A stretch of DNA of 64,000 bases from an uncultured SAR116 cluster alpha proteobacterium (GTDB lineage Bacteria > Pseudomonadota > Alphaproteobacteria > Puniceispirillales > GCA-002684695), in the NCBI GenBank assembly GCA_902612965.1, contig CACMFN010000005.1, forward strand, positions 1 to 64,000, read 5' to 3'. The position numbers and the translations under genes are program-made. Positions within the stretch are counted from its first letter, which is position 1, and every line of letters begins with the position of its first letter. Shown piece after piece: positions 8,689 through 18,206 of this stretch. The notes under the pieces were generated by a model that made no database searches, was not told the origin of the DNA, and worked only from the letters and a program-made list of their open reading frames with translations.

Positions 8689-9167
8689 TGTTCAATATAA
8701 TATTACATCATCCCCAAATTCCTCCAAACACTGGCAATATAATTAGGTTATGTGCCAACACAGGATGTAAATTGCATTTAATAAAACCATTAGGATTTGA
8801 TATAGATGAAAAATCCTTCAGGAGAGCAGGGCTAGATTATCATAATGAAAATATTTTAAGATCCTATGATAATCTTAATGTATGCCTAACCGAACTTAAA
8901 AGTCAAAATGTATATGCGGTGACAAAATTTGGATCAACAAACTTTACTCATGTAAAGTTTAGTATTAGTGATACATTAATTTTTGGATCAGAAACGAAAG
9001 GGTTGCCAAACGATGTATTAAATAAATTTTCGGAAGGTAATAAACTTTTTATTCCAATGGTAAAAAATTCTAGAAGTCTGAATTTAAGTAATGCGGTAAG
9101 TATTGTTATTTACGAAGCTTGGAGACAGCAAAAATTTAAAAATTCAGAGTTATTTAATGAAAAATAA
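8688..9167 (+). CDS. trmL: tRNA (cytidine/uridine-34-2'-O)-methyltransferase TrmL
   Basis: A 159-residue SPOUT-class methyltransferase, the normal compact length of TrmL/YibK. It transfers a methyl group from S-adenosylmethionine to the 2'-OH of wobble nucleotide 34 in leucine tRNAs. Signature elements are present in order: N-terminal 'HHPQIPPNTGNIIRLCANTG', 'DEKSFRRAGLDYH', and the C-terminal trefoil-knot cofactor site 'LIFGSETKGLP' plus 'IPMVKNSRSLNLSNAVSIV'. It starts one base inside the preceding stop and its end overlaps the start of the MBL-fold gene, so the three plus-strand genes probably form one operon. Confidence 0.92.
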   Translation: MFNIILHHPQIPPNTGNIIRLCANTGCKLHLIKPLGFDIDEKSFRRAGLDYHNENILRSYDNLNVCLTELKSQNVYAVTKFGSTNFTHVKFSISDTLIFGSETKGLPNDVLNKFSEGNKLFIPMVKNSRSLNLSNAVSIVIYEAWRQQKFKNSELFNEK

Positions 9168-10182
9168 TGATTTAAAAGAATATAAAATTAAGCCACCTTT
9201 AAAATATAAATTCACTAAAATAATTGATGACCTTTATTGGGCAAGGTTACCTCTTCCATTTAGATTGGACCATGTAAATATTTTTGCAATAAATAGCGTC
9301 GAAGGGTTAGTCATTGTAGATACAGGCCTAAATAACTTTGAAACTATGACATGCTGGAACAGTATTATAAAAAATTTTGAAAAAGAAATTAAAGTTTCAA
9401 AATTATTAATATCTCATCATCACCCTGATCATATAGGACTTTCTAAATTTTTATCAGAAAAATTGAATATTAAAGTTTATGCTCCAAAGAATGAAATATT
9501 AAGAGCTGAAAAAATTATTAATTTAAGTAATAAAGAATATGGGCAAATGTTATCAAATAAATATGAGGAATTTGGGCTTGCTAGAAAAGCAGTTTTAAAC
9601 GCTAAGACAAGAGGAAATTTTTATAGATCAATGATAAAAGAAACTCCTTTTATTAAAGGCATTGATAGAAGTTTTTTTATAGAAACTGAATATGGAAAAT
9701 GGAATGTAAGATTTGATACGGGTCACTCTCCTTCGCAATTAAGTTTATATGATGAAGTAAGAAAAATTTATTTATGCTTTGACTTTCTATTGCCTAGAAT
9801 TAGTCCCAATATTTCAGTTGGTATTGAGGATATTGAAAACAATATTTTAGGTAAATATATTAATTACTTGGAAGATGTAAAAAATAATTTTGATGAAGAA
9901 TGGATCGTTTTTCCTGGGCATGAGTTTCCTTACTTTGATCCTGTTAAAAGGGCATCAAGCTTAATTAATCACCACGAAAATCGTCTAGACCTTCTTTACA
10001 AAAGTATTAAAATAAAATCAATTAATGTAAAAACGGCAATGGATTTATTATTTGGCTCAATAAAAAATGACCATGATTTATTTTTTGCTATATTTGAAAC
10101 AAAGGCACATTTGAACCTTTTAGTAAATAATAAGAAAATAAATATGAAAAAAATTAATAACCAAATTATTTATTGTAATTAA
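9157..10182 (+). CDS. MBL-fold metallo-hydrolase
   Basis: A 341-residue metallo-beta-lactamase-fold hydrolase. The zinc-binding signature is 'ISHHHPDHIGLSKFL' (HxHxDH); the further ligands are the His in 'RFDTGHSPSQL', Asp in 'CFDFLLPR' and the late His in 'VFPGHEFPYFDP'. The C-terminal helical part 'RASSLINHHENRLDLLYK' resembles LACTB2/hydroxyacyl-hydrolase-like proteins. ATG 9157 is chosen because it lies inside the end of trmL (ATGA-like overlap), as expected for a coupled operon; the upstream ATG 9103 would bury 18 codons in trmL. Substrate unknown; thioester or nucleotide hydrolysis are typical. Confidence 0.85.
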   Translation: MKNNDLKEYKIKPPLKYKFTKIIDDLYWARLPLPFRLDHVNIFAINSVEGLVIVDTGLNNFETMTCWNSIIKNFEKEIKVSKLLISHHHPDHIGLSKFLSEKLNIKVYAPKNEILRAEKIINLSNKEYGQMLSNKYEEFGLARKAVLNAKTRGNFYRSMIKETPFIKGIDRSFFIETEYGKWNVRFDTGHSPSQLSLYDEVRKIYLCFDFLLPRISPNISVGIEDIENNILGKYINYLEDVKNNFDEEWIVFPGHEFPYFDPVKRASSLINHHENRLDLLYKSIKIKSINVKTAMDLLFGSIKNDHDLFFAIFETKAHLNLLVNNKKINMKKINNQIIYCN

Positions 10183-10195
10183 ACGTAAACAATTT

Positions 10196-11083
10196 ATGAA
10201 TAAAAAAAATTCAATAGATTTTCTTGGGGCTTCTTTGCTTATAATTTTCTCAATTTTGCTGGGTTTAAATCAGTCACTTGTTAAAATAGTTAATTTGGGA
10301 ATGCATCCTATTTTTCAGGTTGGAATACGCTCTTTAGTAGCTGCTATACCTGTAATAATATTTTGTTTACTTTTTAAAAAAAAACTTTCCATATCAGATG
10401 GTAGTCTTGTTCCAGGTATAATCTGTGGTTCATTATTTGCCCTTGAATTTGTTCTTTTGTTTTTTGCATTAGAATTAACCTCAGTATCTAGATCTTCAAT
10501 TCTATTTTACTCAATGCCTGTGTGGTTAGGTATTTGTGCTCATTTCTTATTTGAAGAAGAAAAACTAAATATAAAAAAAATAATTGGTTTTTTAATTTCA
10601 ATAGCTGCTGTTACAATTGCTATGTCATCAAAAGCTAACATATCAAACGGGAGCGTCCTAGGTGATATATTTGCTTTATTGGCTAGCTTTTTATGGGCTG
10701 CAATTATCTTGATGGTAAGAATGACTAACTTAAAAAAATCAACCCCTGAAATGCAACTTCTTTATCAGCTAGTTGTTTCGGCTATCATTATACTTCCGTT
10801 AACAGCTTACCTAGGTTTTGGCCTGAGAGATATTACGATATCAATAATGTTTATTTTTCTTTTCCAGAGCTTAATTATTGTTGCTGCAGGTTTTCTTATT
10901 TGGTTTTGGGTTTTATCTATTTACCCAGCTTCTCTAATGGCCTCATATAGTTTCTTTGGACCTATATTCGGTGTGTTTTTTGGTTGGTTAATATTTAAAG
11001 AAGAGATAAGTATAACAATAATTTTATCTCTTCTTTTTGTAAGCATTGGTATTTATTTAATTAACTCAAAAAATACAAATTAG
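10196..11083 (+). CDS. EamA-family DMT permease
   Basis: A 295-residue inner-membrane protein with ten predicted hydrophobic helices in two EamA repeats. Typical segments are 'SRSSILFYSMPVWLGICAHFLFEEE' (split: SRSSILFYSMPVWLG and ICAHFLFEEE) in repeat one and 'YPASLMASYSFFGPIFGVFFG' (MASYSFFGPIFGVFFG) then 'WLIFKEEISITI' in repeat two. The 'F-E-E'/'F-K-E-E' after the fourth helix of each half is characteristic. Substrate unknown. It follows the MBL-fold gene by 13 bases on the same strand, so co-transcription is likely, and converges with the peroxiredoxin gene. Confidence 0.87.
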   Translation: MNKKNSIDFLGASLLIIFSILLGLNQSLVKIVNLGMHPIFQVGIRSLVAAIPVIIFCLLFKKKLSISDGSLVPGIICGSLFALEFVLLFFALELTSVSRSSILFYSMPVWLGICAHFLFEEEKLNIKKIIGFLISIAAVTIAMSSKANISNGSVLGDIFALLASFLWAAIILMVRMTNLKKSTPEMQLLYQLVVSAIIILPLTAYLGFGLRDITISIMFIFLFQSLIIVAAGFLIWFWVLSIYPASLMASYSFFGPIFGVFFGWLIFKEEISITIILSLLFVSIGIYLINSKNTN

Positions 11084-11087
11084 TTTT

Positions 11088-11750
11088 TCAAGTTGAAGGA
11101 TCAGGTACTTTTCTTAAGTATGGCTTTACTGTTTCCCATCCGTCTGGATATATTTTTTCAGCTTCTTCATTTTTTACAGCCGGTAAAATTACTACATCCT
11201 CTCCTTTTTGCCAATTTGCTGGAGTTGCAACCTTATGATTAGCAGTCAACTGCATTGAGTCTATTGCTCTAAGTATTTCATGAAAATTTCTACCAGTTGC
11301 CATAGGATATGTAAGATACAAACCTATCCGTTTATCAGGTCTTATAACAAAAACCGTTCTTACTGTTTCGTTATCAACTGCTGTTCTTCCCATTGAGGTG
11401 GAACCTGCATCGCCTTCAAGCATATTAAACAATTTAGCTACTTTTAAATCTTCATCAGCAATAATTGGATAGTTAGGCCTAGTTCCTGAAACGTCTTCAA
11501 TATCATCAAGCCATTTATTATGATCATCTACGCCGTCAACACTTAAGCCAATAACTTTAACATTCCTTTTGTCAAAGTCGTCCTTCATAGAAGCAAGTGA
11601 GCCTAACTCAGTTGTACAGACAGGTGTGAAATCCTTTGGGTGTGAAAATAAAACACCCCAACTATCACCAAGCCAATCATGAAAAGATATTTCACCCTCA
11701 GTAGTGTTTGCAGTAAAATCTGGACACATACTGTTTATTTTTAATGTCAT
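11088..11750 (-). CDS. 1-Cys peroxiredoxin (Prx6 type)
   Basis: A 220-residue thiol peroxidase that reduces H2O2 and organic peroxides in the cytosol. The peroxidatic site is 'FTPVCTTELGSLA' with Thr and Cys in the expected PxxxTxxC pattern; the conserved Arg and the C-terminal dimerisation extension 'GEDVVILPAV...EEAEKIYPDGWETVKPYLR' (elements listed separately) identify the Prx6/1-Cys group rather than AhpC. ATG 11750 is preferred over the in-frame GTG 11756 because the AGAGGGG ribosome-binding site (about 11756-11762) would abut the GTG but is correctly spaced from the ATG. No reductase partner is adjacent. Confidence 0.9.
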   Translation of the reverse strand: MTLKINSMCPDFTANTTEGEISFHDWLGDSWGVLFSHPKDFTPVCTTELGSLASMKDDFDKRNVKVIGLSVDGVDDHNKWLDDIEDVSGTRPNYPIIADEDLKVAKLFNMLEGDAGSTSMGRTAVDNETVRTVFVIRPDKRIGLYLTYPMATGRNFHEILRAIDSMQLTANHKVATPANWQKGEDVVILPAVKNEEAEKIYPDGWETVKPYLRKVPDPST

Positions 11751-11790
11751 AGTCACCCCTCTTATAAATAAAAATACAATTTAAAATCTC

Positions 11791-12939
11791 TCAGTTTTTT
11801 ATACCTTTTGCAATATTTTTATTAGGATCAATAAATGGTTTTTCAACTATTTTAACTTTTCTTTTGTGATCTCCGAATTTGGTATCAGCTTCAAATCCAA
11901 TGTATGAATGTCTTATAGGGAAATAACCAAGGCCAATATTTTTTTTAAGTCTTGGAGAGAAAACTGATGAGGTAATATAGCCAATCTTCTCAGATTTATA
12001 AGTTATATCAATATGCTCATCAGTTGGGTTTGCTAGTGGTGGTCCATCTATTTCAAATCCACAGAACTTGATAGATACACCATCATTATTAATTTTTTTG
12101 AGTGCTTCTTTCCCAATAAAATTCTGATTTAAGTCTACTAGTCTTTCAAGCCCTAGTTCGTAAGGGTTGTTTCTAATATCCATGTCAGCAACGTAAGAAA
12201 GCATAGCTCCTTCAATTCTTCTAATTGTAGAAGTATGACCAACATGCAGTCCCATAGGCCTTCCAATACTCATAATAATTTCCCAAAGCCTATCTCCTAA
12301 GTTATGATTTTTTAAAAAAATTTCATAGCCAAATTCACTACTCCAACCAGTTCTAGAAATTACTAACGGGATATTCTCAAAAACAAAATCCTTGTGATGG
12401 TAATATTTAATATCGTCAATCCAATTTCCAAAAATAGTTCTCATAATTTGATGTGATTTTGGACCTTGAAGTTGTAAAGGCGAAACATCAGGCTCATTAA
12501 TTTGAACATCAAAATTCGAGTTTACTTTTACACCCTTAGCCCATAGAAGGACATCACTATCTCCTATAGACAACCAGTATTCATTTTCGGATATTTTCAA
12601 TAAAACAGGGTCATTAATAATACCTCCTTCGTTGCTTATAATAAGGACGTACTTACATTGGCCTACTTTCATTTTAGATAAATCTCGGGGGGTTAAATAT
12701 TGGATAAATTTTGATGCATCTGGACCTTTGATTTGAACTTGCCTTTCAACCGATACATCACATAAAATTGCATCATTTACTAAATTCCAATAATTCTGAA
12801 CAGGGTCACCAAAGCTTCTAGGAATATACATATGATTATATACTGAAAATCCTTTACAACCTTCCCTGAGTGTTGACTTGAAAAAAGGAGATTTTCTTAT
12901 TTGAGTTCCAAATGTTTGTGTGTTCTTATTATTGTTCAA
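11791..12939 (-). CDS. dmdA: GcvT-family methyltransferase, DMSP-demethylase (DmdA)-like
   Basis: A 382-residue protein of the aminomethyltransferase/GcvT family. The N-terminal half ('VYNHMYIPRSF', 'CDVSVERQVQIKGPDA', 'LTPRDLSKMKVGQCKYVL', 'GGIINDPVLLKI', 'SDVLLWAKGV', 'DVSPLQLQGPKS') agrees with what I know of DMSP demethylase, including 'TGWSSEFGYEIF' where glycine-cleavage GcvT has a GYTGE-type motif. DmdA removes a methyl group from dimethylsulfoniopropionate onto tetrahydrofolate, feeding one-carbon metabolism. It starts with TTG 12939 behind AGGGG; the next in-frame Met would delete conserved residues. Paralogues of this family act on glycine betaine derivatives, so DmdA is likely but not proven. 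Confidence 0.62.
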   Translation of the reverse strand: MNNNKNTQTFGTQIRKSPFFKSTLREGCKGFSVYNHMYIPRSFGDPVQNYWNLVNDAILCDVSVERQVQIKGPDASKFIQYLTPRDLSKMKVGQCKYVLIISNEGGIINDPVLLKISENEYWLSIGDSDVLLWAKGVKVNSNFDVQINEPDVSPLQLQGPKSHQIMRTIFGNWIDDIKYYHHKDFVFENIPLVISRTGWSSEFGYEIFLKNHNLGDRLWEIIMSIGRPMGLHVGHTSTIRRIEGAMLSYVADMDIRNNPYELGLERLVDLNQNFIGKEALKKINNDGVSIKFCGFEIDGPPLANPTDEHIDITYKSEKIGYITSSVFSPRLKKNIGLGYFPIRHSYIGFEADTKFGDHKRKVKIVEKPFIDPNKNIAKGIKN

Positions 12940-13025
12940 AATAAACCCCTATTAACTCAATCATTCTTATATGAAAAAAAATATATAAATAATATAATAT
13001 TTATTATAATTAAATTTAATTCTTT

Positions 13026-15110
13026 ATGGCAAAATTTATTTCAATAGACGAACAACTCAAAAAGGCAAAAAATTTTTTGTCAAAAGGTGATGTGATTGAG
13101 GCTGAAAATTGCTTCCAAAGCATTTTAAATAAATACCCAAAAAATATCAGAGCTCTTGAAGGGTTAAAAACAATTAGGCAAAACTCATCACATGCTGAAG
13201 TAAATTTTAATCAATGTGTAAAAAAATTAATTGAATACTATAATGCTAGGCAATACTCAGAGTTAATTTTATTTGGGGAGAAAGTTGCTCTTCAATTTCC
13301 AGAAAAGGTTATTATTAAAAATATTATTGGAGCAGGTTATACTGCATTAAACCAATTTAGCAACGCAATAAATCACTATAAAGCAGCATTAAAACTTGAA
13401 CCAAAAAATGCAGAAGTTTTGAATAATCTTGGATTAACATTTAAAGCAATTGGAGATTTTAAAAAAGCAAATGAATGTTTTGAAAATTCGATTTCTATAA
13501 AACCTAATTTTGCTGAGGCATTTAATAATATGGCTCTTTCTTTAAAAGAAGAAAGAAAATTTGAAAAAGCTATAGTATCTCTTGAGAAAGCTATAGTACT
13601 TAAAAATAATTATGCGGAAGCATACTACAATTTAGGAAACGTATATAATCTACTTGGCGAATTAGAAAAATCTATAAATATGTTCACAAGAGCCATTGAT
13701 ATTAAATCAGACTATTTTGATGCTTATAATAATTTAGGAGCAGTTTATAACCTTAAAAAAGATTATGATAAAGCCTATCAGAATATTCAAAAAGCAATAT
13801 CCTTAAACCCTAATAATGCAGATGCATATAATAATCTAGGAACATCAGCACTTAACTTAAACAAAGAAGATGAAGCTATTGCGCATTATAATAAAGCAAT
13901 AAGCATTGACCCTAAATTAATAATTGCATATTCAAACCTTTGTGGATTGTTTGAAAAGTCCAATAATTTAAAGGAATTTGAAAATATTTTAGAAAAGACT
14001 AAAGAACTTAAGCTCGATCAATTTGGTGAAATTAAGTTTCATGAAGCTCAATTGCTTTCAAGAAAAAAAGATTTTGAAAGATCTATTTTATTATTAAAAT
14101 CTATTGATGATAATGAAATTTCAGAAAAAACAAAAACGAACAAATATGGATTGTTAGGAAAAGATTTTGATAAGGTTCAAAATTATAAAGAGGCATTTAA
14201 ATGTTTCCAGAAAACTAATGAATTGGTAAAGGTGGGCGTAGAATATAAACAATTTAAACCAACTATATATCAAGAAGAAATTTTAGAGCTAATAAATTCA
14301 TATTCTAAAGCAAAAAAAAATTCTTGGATAAATTATCCTCAAAAGCTAAACTTTCAACCTGTATTCTTGGTTGGTTTTCCACGTTCAGGTACCACACTTT
14401 TAGATACTATTCTAAGCTCACATTCTAATATTATAACCTTAGAAGAGAAACCAATGGTTGCTATGGTTAAAATGCATTTAAATAAAATAGCTAGAATTGA
14501 AAACTTAATGAACTTATCGGAAAGAGAAGTAATTAAATTGCGGGATGTTTATCATCAAGAATTAATAAAGCATACAAATATAAAAAAGATTAAAAATAAA
14601 ATACTCATAGACAAACTTCCTTTAAGTATAATAGATATTGGTCTTATTTTAAGACTTTTTCCTAATGCAAAGTTTGTCTTGTCTTTGAGGCATCCACTTG
14701 ATTGTATTTTAAGTTGTTTTATGCAAACATTTAATTTGAATAATGCAATGGCAAATTTTATTGATCTAAAAACTACAGCTCAGTTATACAGTAACTCAAT
14801 GAAATTATTTGATATTTACTGCAAAGTTTTTGAAATTAAATACCATATTGTTAAATATGAGGATTTGATCCATTCTCTTAAAAATGAGGCTATATCACTA
14901 TTAAAGTTTTTAGATTTGTCTTGGCAAGATAATATGGCTAAATACAGGGAATTAGCTCTTAATAAGAAGATTAATACACCTAGTTACAACCAAGTTACAG
15001 AAAAAATATATACCAGAGCCTCAGGAAGATGGAAAAATTACGAAAAAGAACTCGAGTTTATTGTTCCTGAAATAAAATTTTGGATTGATAAATGGAAATA
15101 CAAGTTTTAA
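13026..15110 (+). CDS. TPR-repeat sulfotransferase
   Basis: A 694-residue two-part protein. Residues about 1-400 are tandem tetratricopeptide repeats (repeated 'A-NNLG...G-AI--Y-KAI-L-P' pattern, at least eight units). Residues about 445-694 form a PAPS-dependent sulfotransferase: the 5'-phosphosulfate loop 'VGFPRSGTTLLDTILSSH' near residue 450 and the 3'-phosphate motif 'LSLRHPLDCILSCFMQ' near residue 555. The architecture matches the bacterial TPR/Sulfotransfer_3 group (tyrosylprotein-sulfotransferase-like). The acceptor is unknown: protein, lipid or polysaccharide are all possible. No signal peptide, so probably cytosolic. It is followed after 67 bases by a zinc-finger gene. Confidence 0.85.
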   Translation: MAKFISIDEQLKKAKNFLSKGDVIEAENCFQSILNKYPKNIRALEGLKTIRQNSSHAEVNFNQCVKKLIEYYNARQYSELILFGEKVALQFPEKVIIKNIIGAGYTALNQFSNAINHYKAALKLEPKNAEVLNNLGLTFKAIGDFKKANECFENSISIKPNFAEAFNNMALSLKEERKFEKAIVSLEKAIVLKNNYAEAYYNLGNVYNLLGELEKSINMFTRAIDIKSDYFDAYNNLGAVYNLKKDYDKAYQNIQKAISLNPNNADAYNNLGTSALNLNKEDEAIAHYNKAISIDPKLIIAYSNLCGLFEKSNNLKEFENILEKTKELKLDQFGEIKFHEAQLLSRKKDFERSILLLKSIDDNEISEKTKTNKYGLLGKDFDKVQNYKEAFKCFQKTNELVKVGVEYKQFKPTIYQEEILELINSYSKAKKNSWINYPQKLNFQPVFLVGFPRSGTTLLDTILSSHSNIITLEEKPMVAMVKMHLNKIARIENLMNLSEREVIKLRDVYHQELIKHTNIKKIKNKILIDKLPLSIIDIGLILRLFPNAKFVLSLRHPLDCILSCFMQTFNLNNAMANFIDLKTTAQLYSNSMKLFDIYCKVFEIKYHIVKYEDLIHSLKNEAISLLKFLDLSWQDNMAKYRELALNKKINTPSYNQVTEKIYTRASGRWKNYEKELEFIVPEIKFWIDKWKYKF

Positions 15111-15177
15111 CAACTTAGTTATTCTGTTAAATTGTAAATTTGAGAATTGTCTTAATTATATGAAGAGCTTATAAATT

Positions 15178-15363
15178 ATGAATACTGAATTTGGTCAAAA
15201 AGATGATGAAACGTTAGTATATGAGGAACGTGTCTCATGTGATGGTGGTCAATATGGGCACCCAAAAATCTTTTTATCTATTAATAAAAATGAAATCACA
15301 GTATGCCCTTATTGTTCTCATAAATTTCTTTTGGCTGAAAAACTAAATAATAAAAATGGGTAG
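15178..15363 (+). CDS. zf-CHCC zinc-finger protein (NDUFS6-like)
   Basis: A 61-residue protein carrying a zf-CHCC domain: 'RVSCDGGQYGHPKIFLSI' then 'VCPYCSHKFLL', giving one Cys, one His and two further Cys as the zinc site. The domain is shared with mitochondrial complex I subunit NDUFS6, and small alphaproteobacterial homologues occur as stand-alone genes. A role in respiratory complex I assembly is possible by homology but not shown by context, because no nuo genes are here. The last eight bases overlap the start of polA, which suggests coupled translation. Confidence 0.8.
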   Translation: MNTEFGQKDDETLVYEERVSCDGGQYGHPKIFLSINKNEITVCPYCSHKFLLAEKLNNKNG

Positions 15364-18115
15364 TCAACGACTTATTCTTGTTGACGGTTCAGGATACATT
15401 TTCAGAGCTTTTTATGCCCTTCCTCCTATGTCTCGAGAGGATGGTACTCCAGTTAATGCTGTTTTTGGATTTACCTCGATGCTCCTTAAATTATCAGAGG
15501 ATATGGAAGGAGAAAATATACTTGTTGTCTTTGACGCTGCGAGAACAACTTTTAGAAATGCAATTTATAAAGAATATAAAGCAAACAGATCTGAACCGCC
15601 TGAAGAATTAGTACCTCAATTTGATTTAATTAAAAAGGCAACAACAGCAATAGGATTAAAATCTCTTGAAGTTGAAAATTATGAGGCTGATGACATAATT
15701 GCAACTTATGTAAAAATAGCCAAAAAAGAAAATATAGAAACATTAGTAATTTCTTCTGATAAAGATTTGATGCAATTAATTCAAGACGGTGTGTCACTAT
15801 ATGATCCAATGAAAAATATTAAAATTGGACCAGAGGCAGTACTGGAAAAATTTGGAGTTTCGCCTGATAAAGTAATAGATGTTCAAGCATTAGCTGGAGA
15901 TTCTTCGGATAACGTTCCTGGTGTCCCTGGTATAGGTGTTAAGACTGCATCTCAATTAATTAATGAGTACGGATCTCTTGAAAAACTTTTAGATAATGCG
16001 AGTTCAATTAAGCAAGAAAAAAGAAGAGAAAGCCTTCTTAATAATGCTGAACTTGCAATAGTATCAAAAAAATTAGTTTCTCTTTTTTCAGATGTACCAA
16101 TTCCGTATAAAATAAGTGATTTAAAATGGACGCCAAGGAACGATGATAATTTATTGGCTTTTTTGAAAGAAAACAATTTTAAGAGACTTGAAAATAGATA
16201 CTTTGATCTGGAACAAGAAGGTAATTTTCAGCCCGAAAGTAAAAATATAGAGCAAAATTATAATCTCATAACCAAATTATCTGATTTACAAAATTTAATT
16301 GATGAAAGCATTAAATGTGGTGTTATAGCAGTTGACACGGAAACTGATTCTATTAATGCAGTGCAAGCTAATTTAGTTGGTGTTTCAATTTCTACCAAAC
16401 CAGGAACTGCTTACTATATTCCTTTGAGGCATATAGAAAATTCATTACCTTTATTGATCGATGAAAAGTTGGACCAAAAGGATAAAATTGAACAAATAAA
16501 TTTTGATAGTGCAATCAACTTGTTAAAAAAAATATTACAAGACCCATCAATAATTAAAGTAGGTCATAATATTAAGTTTGATATGTTGGTATTTTCTCAG
16601 AAGAGAAATGGAAGTATCAATTTGTATCCAGTCCATGATACAATGTGTATGTCATACGTAAATGACGCTAACAGATACAGTCATAAACTTGATAGTTTGG
16701 CAAAGGACTTTTTTGATCACGAAACAATAAAATATGATGATGTTTGTGGTAAGGGAGCCAAACAAGTTACATTTGATAAAATTCATCCTAATGATGGTTT
16801 AAATTATGCTGCTGAGGATGCAGACTTCTGCTTAAGAATATTTTTGTGCTTAAAAGAAGAGCTTTTTATTTCAAAATTAAATTCAGTATATGAAAGGATA
16901 GAGAGACCTCTGATAAATGTAATTGCTAATATGGAGAAAGAGGGCATTTTAATTGATAAAAGCACATTAAGCGCTTTATCAATTGAATTTCAGGATAAAT
17001 TAACCCTACTTCAAAAGAAAATTTATGAATCATGTGGTGAGGAATTTAATATTGCTTCACCAAAGCAGTTAGGAGAAATTTTATTTGAGAAATTAAATTT
17101 ACCTCAAGATAAAAAATCAAAAACTGGAAATTATAGCACTTCTATTTCAGTTTTGGAGGGACTTTCAACGAAAGGGTTTGAGATTGCAGATTTAATTATT
17201 GAATGGAGAACCCTTTCAAAATTAAAGTCAACTTATACTGACGCTCTTCAAGAGAGTATTAATAAACAAACAAAAAGAGTACATACATCTTACTCAATGG
17301 CTTCGGCTTCTACAGGAAGACTTGCTTCAACAAACCCAAATCTTCAGAATATCCCTATTAGAACTTCTGATGGAAGAAGAATTAGGGAAGCTTTTATTGC
17401 AAAAGACGGATATAAATTAATATCTGCTGATTATAGTCAAATTGAACTCAGGTTGATGGCGCATGCTGCAAATGAAACAGAAATGATAAAAGCGTTCAAT
17501 GAAAATGTAGACATCCATGCTCAAACTGCTTCAAAGGTTTTTGGTATTCCTATTGAGGATCTTGATTCTGAAACTAGAAGAAGTGCTAAAGCTATTAATT
17601 TTGGGATAATTTACGGGATTTCTTCTTTTGGACTATCAAAACAACTTTCATGTTCTCAAAGTGAAGCTAAGAATTTCATAGAGTCATATTTTGATCAATT
17701 TCCAAAAATTAAAATTTATATGGATGCAATGATAGAAAATGCTAAAATGAAAGGTTATGTTGAGACCTTTTTTGGAAGAAGAATACCAATAAAAGGCATT
17801 AATTCTAAAAACTTTCAGGAAAGATCATTTGCGGAGAGGCAATCTATAAACGCGCCAATTCAAGGGAGTGCAGCAGATATTATCAAGAGAGCCATGATAA
17901 AAATACACAATGTTTTTCAAGAAAAAAACATTGAATCAAAAATGTTACTTCAAGTTCATGATGAATTAGTTTTTGAATGTCCAAAAGATGAGATAAATAC
18001 TGTTTCAAATTTGATTAAAAAAGAGATGGAACAGGCAAATTTACCTTTATTTCCATTGAATATACCAATAGTCGTTGATTTTGGTGAAGCAGATAATTGG
18101 TCTGAAGCCCATTAA
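15356..18115 (+). CDS. polA: DNA polymerase I
   Basis: A 919-residue full-length Pol I for repair and Okazaki-fragment processing. The N-terminal 5'-nuclease (1-about 290) shows 'LVDGSGYIFRAFYALPP' and 'SSDKDLMQLI', followed by the helix-hairpin-helix 'VPGVPGIGVKTASQLI'. The 3'-5' proofreading domain (about 300-510) keeps its acidic residues: 'AVDTETDS', 'GHNIKFDML' and 'YAAEDADFC'. The polymerase domain has motif A 'SADYSQIELRLMAH', motif B 'RRSAKAINFGIIYG' and motif C 'LLQVHDELVFE'. All three activities therefore look intact. It overlaps the zinc-finger gene by eight bases. Confidence 0.97.
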   Translation: MGSQRLILVDGSGYIFRAFYALPPMSREDGTPVNAVFGFTSMLLKLSEDMEGENILVVFDAARTTFRNAIYKEYKANRSEPPEELVPQFDLIKKATTAIGLKSLEVENYEADDIIATYVKIAKKENIETLVISSDKDLMQLIQDGVSLYDPMKNIKIGPEAVLEKFGVSPDKVIDVQALAGDSSDNVPGVPGIGVKTASQLINEYGSLEKLLDNASSIKQEKRRESLLNNAELAIVSKKLVSLFSDVPIPYKISDLKWTPRNDDNLLAFLKENNFKRLENRYFDLEQEGNFQPESKNIEQNYNLITKLSDLQNLIDESIKCGVIAVDTETDSINAVQANLVGVSISTKPGTAYYIPLRHIENSLPLLIDEKLDQKDKIEQINFDSAINLLKKILQDPSIIKVGHNIKFDMLVFSQKRNGSINLYPVHDTMCMSYVNDANRYSHKLDSLAKDFFDHETIKYDDVCGKGAKQVTFDKIHPNDGLNYAAEDADFCLRIFLCLKEELFISKLNSVYERIERPLINVIANMEKEGILIDKSTLSALSIEFQDKLTLLQKKIYESCGEEFNIASPKQLGEILFEKLNLPQDKKSKTGNYSTSISVLEGLSTKGFEIADLIIEWRTLSKLKSTYTDALQESINKQTKRVHTSYSMASASTGRLASTNPNLQNIPIRTSDGRRIREAFIAKDGYKLISADYSQIELRLMAHAANETEMIKAFNENVDIHAQTASKVFGIPIEDLDSETRRSAKAINFGIIYGISSFGLSKQLSCSQSEAKNFIESYFDQFPKIKIYMDAMIENAKMKGYVETFFGRRIPIKGINSKNFQERSFAERQSINAPIQGSAADIIKRAMIKIHNVFQEKNIESKMLLQVHDELVFECPKDEINTVSNLIKKEMEQANLPLFPLNIPIVVDFGEADNWSEAH

Positions 18116-18206
18116 ATTCTTAATTGACCAACTTCTTGCCACTTATTTGCCTCAAATTTGTTTAAGTCTTTAAAAAATAGTATTGTTAAAACTCTAGGAG
18201 GGTTAT

